NCBI RefSeq assembly: GCF_025698545.1
Contig: NC_068575.1
Coordinates: forward strand, 48,245,980 to 48,309,979
Reading direction: 5' to 3'
From: Gossypium raimondii
Taxonomy: Eukaryota; Streptophyta; Magnoliopsida; Malvales; Malvaceae
Length of the DNA stretch: 64,000 nucleotides
Shown here: piece after piece, positions 59,910-64,000 of the stretch
Position numbering within the stretch: position 1 is the first letter of the stretch
Layout of the letters: each line of letters starts with the position of its first letter
Program-made: the position numbers and the translations under genes
Notes under the pieces: generated by a model
Database searches by the model: none
What the model was told of the DNA's origin: nothing
Seen by the model: the letters and a program-made list of their open reading frames with translations, nothing else

Positions 59910-60986
59910 GTTTGTTTGAGTTTAGGATCAATATGATTCTCTTTAACTGAAACAAAAAATTAGTTTGTATTTAGCTTTTATCTGTGATCCAAATTATTCT
60001 GGAAAACTTGCGAATGGTCTTACCTTGTGAGTCAGTAGTCTCTTTCTATTTCATTCTGCATGTGGTATTCATTATGTGTTCAATCCTCTTTCATATGCCA
60101 ATTGATTTAGATTTAGGCAATATTCATTTCAATGATGAAGTAGTGTTAGGTTTTTCTTCTTTGTTAGCTAATATTAATTTTAATCTGCTGGTTTTAGCTG
60201 CCTGTTATTTGATTAGATTGTTGGTTATGCTGGCTTGAGTTGTGAATCTGGTGAACAAAGAACTTGCATAAAATCTCTTTAGTTTCTTTCTTTTTAAAAA
60301 TCATTAACTATAACTTTACTAGTAAGAAATGAGAAATATCAAACCCACCACTTCTCAATATCCGAGCATTTAACTTTACTAGAATACCTTGTGCTCTTGG
60401 CAACATTTGGCTGCCCCTACATTTCTTAAATTTTTTTTCTAATTCAAATTCATATTTACTGTTTTTTGAACAAAAATTAATAATAATTTTGTTTTGTCAT
60501 TTCTTCTAATATTAATAACTACCTACTTATACTATATTAGAGAATCAAATATTCACCGAGTCAATGGAGTATATAATTTAAATAAATTATCCTTGAGATA
60601 GTACCGAACCAGTTTTCCTCTTTGAAATTGCTTTAACTAGTGAAATGCTTCGGTAGTTTGCTATCTTTGTGGTGGAAATTATTGATGTCTATTTTGGAAT
60701 TTGGAGCTATAATTTCATTTTTTTTATATGCAATTTTATTTTTATTATTTTTCTTTTATACAGGATGAGAACCGGTATAGTTTAAGCAATCTCATTAATG
60801 TCTTGTTTTATTCTTCTTGAAATTCGAAGAATCAGTTATTTAAGTGTTTTCATTCAGTTTACATGTTTACCTCTGTTTCTCTGAGTTTCATATTTAACTA
60901 ATCCATATTAATTGGTGGTAAATTCATGTTTTGGGCACTAATCAATTTTAACCAAATTATCTAACTGTAATTTGTACTGCTTCCAG

Positions 60987-61150
60987 ACTTTCAGCAACAT
61001 GATCCCAAAATTGTCAAGCAAATTAGCCAAATGCGGGTGAATCACCTTGGACTAAATTTGACCAAAGATGATCTGCAAAACGTGGTTGATTTAATGGAGC
61101 CATATGGTCAGATAAGCAATGGAATAGAATATCTAAATCCTCCCCTTGAT
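60987..61150 (+). pseudogene. Captured exon of an FtsHi-type chloroplast protein
   Basis: A 164-bp exon with an AG acceptor (CTTCCAG) and a GT donor (GAT/GTCAGT) reads FQQHDPKIVKQISQMRVNHL, then GLNLTKDDLQNVVDLMEPYG and QISNGIEYLNPPLD. I recognise this as a segment of the plant FTSHI5/EMB2458 group, catalytically inactive relatives of the chloroplast FtsH protease. The exact paralogue is from memory. Only one exon is present, downstream of the XRN exons and within the same CACTA element, in the same orientation. Confidence 0.65.
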
Positions 61151-61814
61151 GTCAGTAACTAACTTGCTTGTCATTTTAAATATGCAAGTCAATTGCTATT
61201 AATAATTTTCTGTTGGATTCTTTTTGGACTAAAAAATAATTTCTGGGGATAGTCTAAGAATCTTAAATTTTATAGAAAGCCAATAAAGTGCTTGCTGGAC
61301 GAAATGTGGTGATTAATTGAATTGCAAGGTCATACATGCTGTTAATTTTTTAAGAGCTGATAAATGAGTATGACATAGTGCTCATAAATGTTCTAAGGAT
61401 GTCTTTAGATGAATGAAATTGTTTGATAGTTTGAAGTTATAAATCTTTGTATTGATTTTTCTCAACAATCAAGCCTGTTATACTTAGCAAATTTTTCGTG
61501 AGAATGGGTGTTTAACAGTTGTGAATTGTCTTGAAATATATGCGGTTGAGATGGTTGATATATTATCAAGCATGCAATATATATCACTTGGCGTGACAAG
61601 TTTTTATAGGATATATTTGAAATGGGTGCAATTTATATCCTTGTTACATGGAAATATATATTTAGCTTTAAAGTTAAAATTTTAATAGAAATTTTAATTT
61701 AATTAATATTTTTATCCTTAAAAGTATATAGTTTAAAGTTTAAATTTCAAAAAAAATATATATAATATTTATCATACAAATAAATATTATTTAATTAAAA
61801 CATTTTTTTAAAAG

Positions 61815-62160
61815 TCATGTATTTAGTGGCGTTTGTCAAAAAAGCGCCGTTAAAAGTTATCTTTATAGTGGCGTTTATTGTAGAAGCGTCGCTAAAGGTC
61901 ATGATCTTTAGCGGCGTTTGTGTTAGGAGCGCTGCTAAAGATCATGACCTTTAGCGGTGTTTGTGGGACAAGCGCCGCTAAAGGTCTTGGTCTTTAGCGG
62001 CGTTTGTAGGAAAAGCGCCGCTAAAGGTCTTGGTCTTTTGCGGCGTTTGTGGAAAAAGCGCTGCTAAAGGTCTTGGTCTTTAGTGGCGTTTTTTTCAGCG
62101 ACGCGGTCTTTAGCGGCGTTTTTTCCGGCTCTTCTCAAAGCGCCGCTAAAAGCCTGTTTT
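61815..62160. repeat. Right subterminal repeats of the CACTA element
   Basis: About eight tandem-like units of the form GGTCTTGGTCTTTAGCGGCG, TTTGTGGGA--AAGCGCCGCTAAA are present. They mirror the left subterminal array but are more regular. The last unit leads directly into the right terminal repeat. Confidence 0.85.
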
Positions 62161-63767
62161 GGTGTAGTGTCGGTCTAATAATTTCGGTTATTTGAACAGT
62201 TAGATAAGGTACAAGTGTATCTGTTCTAAAGTAAGTGGTTTTAGAAATTGAGGTATCAGGACCTCATTTCTGTAAATCGGACCTATAAATATTTTTATTA
62301 AATATTTACAGAGTTATATTAGAATTTAAATTTTGATTAGATAATTTCGTTGAATTAGTGCTTAATTTAAGTACAGAGACTAAATCTTATAAGAGTCAAA
62401 AGTTGAATTATAATTACATCATAAAGTAAAACATAACTAAGTGACTCATAAGGTTAAACCATTGGTTTAATGAAAGTGGACGATAATGAATGATGTTATA
62501 AAAGAAAATGTAATAAAATTAATAAATAAAACAAAACATAAAGTTATAAAATAAAAACAAAATAAATAACAGATGGTATAGTGGATTGAAAGACAAATAT
62601 TATTCTCTTTTCATCCAAACCATTCGAAGTAAAAATAAAATGAAGAAAGACACACAACACTAAGGGTTTCAAAAGTTTCAAGGTTTAATTGGTTAGTCAA
62701 TTTAGTTCATTTTCTTGTAATTTTTATGTTTTTGGAACCCTAGTAATACGAGTTGGCTAACCTATATAGTATTTTTTGGTATTATTCTAGACTGAAGATG
62801 TTTTCATTGTTAAATAATTGAAGTTTGAGGTGTTATTTTGATAGATTTTAAGGTTATAAGTGAAATATGACTAATTTGTAAAGTCAATTGATGATTTTGT
62901 ACAATAAGGATTAAATTGTGAAAAATTTGTAATTTGGGGTGTAATTAAGAAATAGGAAGTCCTATAGGGACTCTAAGAAATTTGACATAAAGTTTGGGGG
63001 GTTAATTGTGAAAGTTATATTAGTCTCGGTTTTAGAGGTTAAATTGAATAATATGCAAAAGTTGTATAATTTAGTAATTGAATGTGAATTGGGCTGTTTA
63101 GTGTTAATTTATTATTATTTTTTAATCCATAGCAAACATTGACCCAAAATCCTCGAGAAAGAAAGGAAAAGACAAGGTCGTCAATAAATAGCTCGGAATT
63201 TATAGTTTGAATTTCTATAACATGAACCTTTTCAATTGTTGCATTCACAAACTGCGCTACATGGTAATAACATGATGTAAGTTGGAAATGATAGGACGAG
63301 CTGAATTGAACTGATTCGAATTCGTTGTTTGTGATAAGGACTAAATTGAATAGATTTGAAAATATAATATATTATTATAATTGTGCAATTGAGTTCAATT
63401 AGTGATGAATTATGCTGTCACATATGTGATTGATTGATGAATTATATTATAGAACTGAGAAATTGAGTATATTGAAATTGAAACAAGAGTGGATAGTGGA
63501 TATCAGTTCATAAGCTCGAAATTAGGGATTTGATATTGTACAATTTAATCAATTCGATTGAGATAAGGAAAAATGCATATGTTGCAACTATGATAGCTCA
63601 GTTTAATATATGTAAATAGATTGAATAGCACGATATACTTGCTTGTATGTGATGAATTGATATTTATTTGAGATTTTGATAAATAAATTGCATGCAATTG
63701 TTTGATATTTGTTTGTAGCATTCTATTACTTGGGTCCGATGATCGGACTGGGACAATGGGTGTTACA

Positions 63768-64000
63768 GATGGGAGATCTTTAATACAAAACAAAGGCGAG
63801 CCTTCTGGAGGTGACAAATTTGGAAGAGGTCGAGGCAGAGAAAGAAATTCACGTGGACGGGGTAGAAGCAACAACAGTGGTACACAAGGAAATGGTGGTA
63901 GATCCAATAAATGGTATGGAATTTGTAAAAAGAATAGTCATGAGGAGATGGATTGTTGGAATAGAGGCAAGCCACAATGCTACAATTTCAAGAAGTTCAA
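63768..64000 (+). pseudogene. Copia gag, zinc-knuckle part, continues beyond the window
   Basis: After the LTR the Copia frame resumes: GRSLIQNKGEPSGGDKFGRG, RGRERNSRGRGRSNN, then CKKNSHEEMDCWNRGKPQCY. This is the basic arginine/glycine linker and the start of the CCHC zinc knuckle of Copia gag. The first knuckle cysteine appears lost. The frame is the downstream continuation of the gag broken at 56717; pol should follow outside the window. Confidence 0.8.

Larger units (their letters stand above)
56820..62169. mobile_element. Non-autonomous CACTA transposon carrying captured host exons
   Basis: The 5350-bp element ends on the right with GCCTGTTTTGGTGTAGTG, the inverse of CACTACACCAAAACAGGC. 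Its left end is CAATACACCAAAACAGGC, one base changed and one lost match from the ideal. It is flanked by the 3-bp duplication TCG (56817-56819 and 62170-62172). Both subterminal regions are packed with AGCGGCG/CGCCGCT repeats. No transposase frame was recognised. Inside are a telomere-like block, a short first-exon-like frame at 58701, four XRN exons (59231-59909) and one FtsHi-type exon (60987-61150). Ends, target duplication and subterminal repeats together identify a CACTA (En/Spm) element that has transduplicated gene pieces. Confidence 0.85.
56718..63767 (+). mobile_element. Gypsy-like LTR, split by the CACTA element
   Basis: The LTR starts TGTTGGAAATGGAGG at 56718 and ends GGGACAATGGGTGTTACA at 63767. 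Without the CACTA insertion (56820-62169) it is about 1700 bp. No gag or pol lies inside, so it looks like a solo LTR. It separates two halves of the same Copia gag. The bases next to its ends are AGTGG on the left and GATGG on the right, so a 5-bp target duplication is not exact. The edges are inferred from the TG/CA rule and from the break in gag. Confidence 0.65.

Overview
This window is nuclear DNA from a flowering plant, most likely a eudicot of the cotton/mallow group. The evidence is spliceosomal introns with GT-AG borders, plant-only genes (ACC oxidase, COP1, plant AP180) and a dense layer of plant transposons. Several long terminal repeats end in GGGTGTTACA and one carries CACGGCCGTGT motifs, which I associate with cotton Gypsy-type repeats. 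The cotton assignment rests on general resemblance, not on a database match. The intergenic DNA is strongly AT-rich.

Genes, left to right: an intronless AP180-type clathrin assembly protein (+, 3892-6387); an intronless armadillo-repeat protein (-, 9936-11660); a small C-terminal RING protein (+, 19620-20273); a four-exon 1-aminocyclopropane-1-carboxylate oxidase, the last step of ethylene synthesis (+, 30536-31731); a complete 13-exon COP1 photomorphogenesis E3 ligase (-, 34504-43158, 674 residues); and a nine-exon secreted acid-lipase-family triacylglycerol lipase (+, 52633-54739, 414 residues). They are independent transcription units with unrelated roles (endocytosis, ubiquitination, hormone synthesis, light signalling, lipid hydrolysis).

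Between the genes: LINE remnants on both strands at 0.7-2.5 kb; a diverged duplicated non-coding block on both sides of the armadillo gene (8.17-8.97 and 12.2-12.9 kb); a MULE-type element with a perfect 9-bp target duplication (20761-21977); a solo-type LTR with 48-bp tandem repeats (22.0-25.2 kb); a tRNA-derived SINE with an 11-bp target duplication (26271-26433); a decayed plant-mobile-domain gene (28.1-29.4 kb); a hAT-type MITE with a perfect 8-bp duplication (32852-33298); a Harbinger-like MITE in a COP1 intron; a 1-kb foldback element (43.64-44.64 kb); and a field of degenerate LTRs (44.7-50.5 kb).

The right end (55.5-64 kb) is a four-level transposon nest. A LINE zinc-binding fragment is split by a Copia element (5' LTR, tRNA-Met primer site, gag). 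The Copia gag is split by a Gypsy-like LTR, which is in turn split by a 5350-bp CACTA element with a TCG target duplication. That CACTA carries captured exons of two host genes: four consecutive exons of an XRN 5'-3' exoribonuclease and one exon of an FtsHi-type chloroplast protein. This is the most notable structure in the window.
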